Assembly (NCBI RefSeq): GCF_947500605.1
Contig: NZ_CANMSJ010000001.1
Location: 496,001 to 560,000 of the forward strand
Direction of reading: 5' to 3'
Source: an uncultured Lacinutrix sp.
GTDB lineage: Bacteria; Bacteroidota; Bacteroidia; Flavobacteriales; Flavobacteriaceae
Length of the DNA stretch: 64,000 nt
Shown: positions 63,567 through 64,000 of the stretch, one piece after another
Position numbering within the stretch: the first letter of the stretch is position 1
Layout of the letters: the number at the start of each line of letters is the position of its first letter
Program-made: the position numbers and the translations under genes
The notes under the pieces: generated by a model
The model's input: only the letters and a program-made list of their open reading frames with translations
The model's database searches: none
Told to the model about the DNA's origin: nothing

Positions 63567-63592
63567 ATTTAACTCTTCTCTTCTATTCTATT

Positions 63593-64000
63593 TTAAATAG
63601 TCATAGAAAATACTTGTGTTTCTGGTTTGTTTCGTTGCAAACGTCTATCGAATGGTAAGCAAACGTTTCTAACAAATGGTCTCCCTTTTTCTGTAACACG
63701 TATTGTTTTAGAATCGATTTCTATTAAACCATCGCTTTCTAGTTCCTTTAATTTAATAAGCACATCTGGAAGCTCGTTAAACATTAATGCTTCGGTTTTC
63801 CAAGAGGTTTCGAACTTACACATTAAGTTAAGTATGTGTTTACGTATTATTAAATCTTCTTCATTTAAAATATGTCCTCTAAAAACAGGAATTATACCTT
63901 GGTTAACCAGCGCTTTGTAACTTTCGATGCCTTTATCGTTTTGTGCAAAACCATACCAACTATCGCTAATTGCAGATGCGCCTAAACCAATCATTACTTT
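63593..64000 (-). CDS. hemN: Oxygen-independent coproporphyrinogen III oxidase HemN (partial)
   Basis: The visible 135 or so C-terminal residues match HemN: IGLGASAISDSWYGFAQN near the start, then the accessory HTH-like C-terminal domain VFRGHILNEEDLIIRKHILNLMCKF...LIEIDSKTIRVTEKGRPFVRNVC. The frame stays open to the window edge, so the radical-SAM domain lies upstream of this segment in the gene. HemN makes protoporphyrinogen without O2, matching the low-oxygen theme of its neighbours. Confidence 0.9.
   Translation of the reverse strand, partial: KVMIGLGASAISDSWYGFAQNDKGIESYKALVNQGIIPVFRGHILNEEDLIIRKHILNLMCKFETSWKTEALMFNELPDVLIKLKELESDGLIEIDSKTIRVTEKGRPFVRNVCLPFDRRLQRNKPETQVFSMTI

Noticed and set aside
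63403-63600. 65-aa plus-strand ORF
   Set aside because: It overlaps the better supported 54-aa membrane ORF in another frame and runs through the terminator.

Overview
The window is a low-G+C, gene-dense chromosomal segment of a member of the Bacteroidota, most likely a marine Flavobacteriaceae species. The evidence is the protein families present (flavobacterial FabV and KatG, a CcoNO fusion, LytTR and Lrp regulators, a CarboxypepD_reg-type receptor remnant), the near absence of Shine-Dalgarno sites, and promoters of the Bacteroidota type (TTG about 19 nt before TAnnTTTG). The genus cannot be fixed from sequence alone. There is no rRNA, CRISPR array or intact mobile element. One tRNA gene, tRNA-Ser(UGA), lies at 36973-37057.

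Region 1 (1-37 kb) is mostly household and stress functions. It holds a 5'-truncated aldose epimerase, a DEAD-box helicase, a LytS/LytTR two-component pair, fabV-lpd, a PAS-LuxR regulator, a divergent Lrp regulator and methionine gamma-lyase-like enzyme, MarC and NhaC membrane proteins, and a peroxiredoxin-thioredoxin operon. Two small Crp-family regulators follow with near-identical promoters. Next come katG-ankyrin, a fasciclin protein, tpx-dgkA, ftsK-lolA-lptF/G, a ribB fused to an apparently degenerate GTP cyclohydrolase II domain, a DegT aminotransferase, a nitroreductase and a thioesterase. Most convergent gene ends carry a strong hairpin terminator.

Region 2 (37-64 kb) is a low-oxygen/denitrification island. 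A minus-strand operon encodes a copper nitrite reductase with a fused cytochrome c (NirK), an NirV-like protein, an HMBD-SCO copper chaperone and a porin. Around it lie five two-domain universal stress proteins, a soluble PAS-PAS histidine kinase whose first PAS resembles FixL, a response regulator carrying a Crp-type DNA-binding module, and an Fnr-like regulator with an N-terminal CxxC. Then come the copper ATPase CcoI and the cbb3 oxidase genes ccoS, ccoNO, ccoQ, ccoP, ccoG and fixH, a SafE-like membrane protein, a 54-aa membrane ORF missing from the supplied ORF track, and the end of hemN.

The most interesting signal is regulatory. Seven near-palindromes of the form TGAy-N4-rTCA (FNR-box-like) occur upstream of these genes. 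Every one has a TAnnTTTG/A-like -7 element whose last base lies exactly 36.5 nt from the box centre. Two boxes have such an element on both strands, giving nine predicted promoters with one geometry. This ties the nirK operon, the stress proteins, ccoI, the cco operon and several uncharacterised genes (a 66-aa HMA-like protein, a TerB-like protein) into one predicted regulon. It also moves the start of one stress-protein gene. A second notable element is a G+C-rich, potentially structured block of about 86 nt inside the cco operon, between ccoG and fixH.
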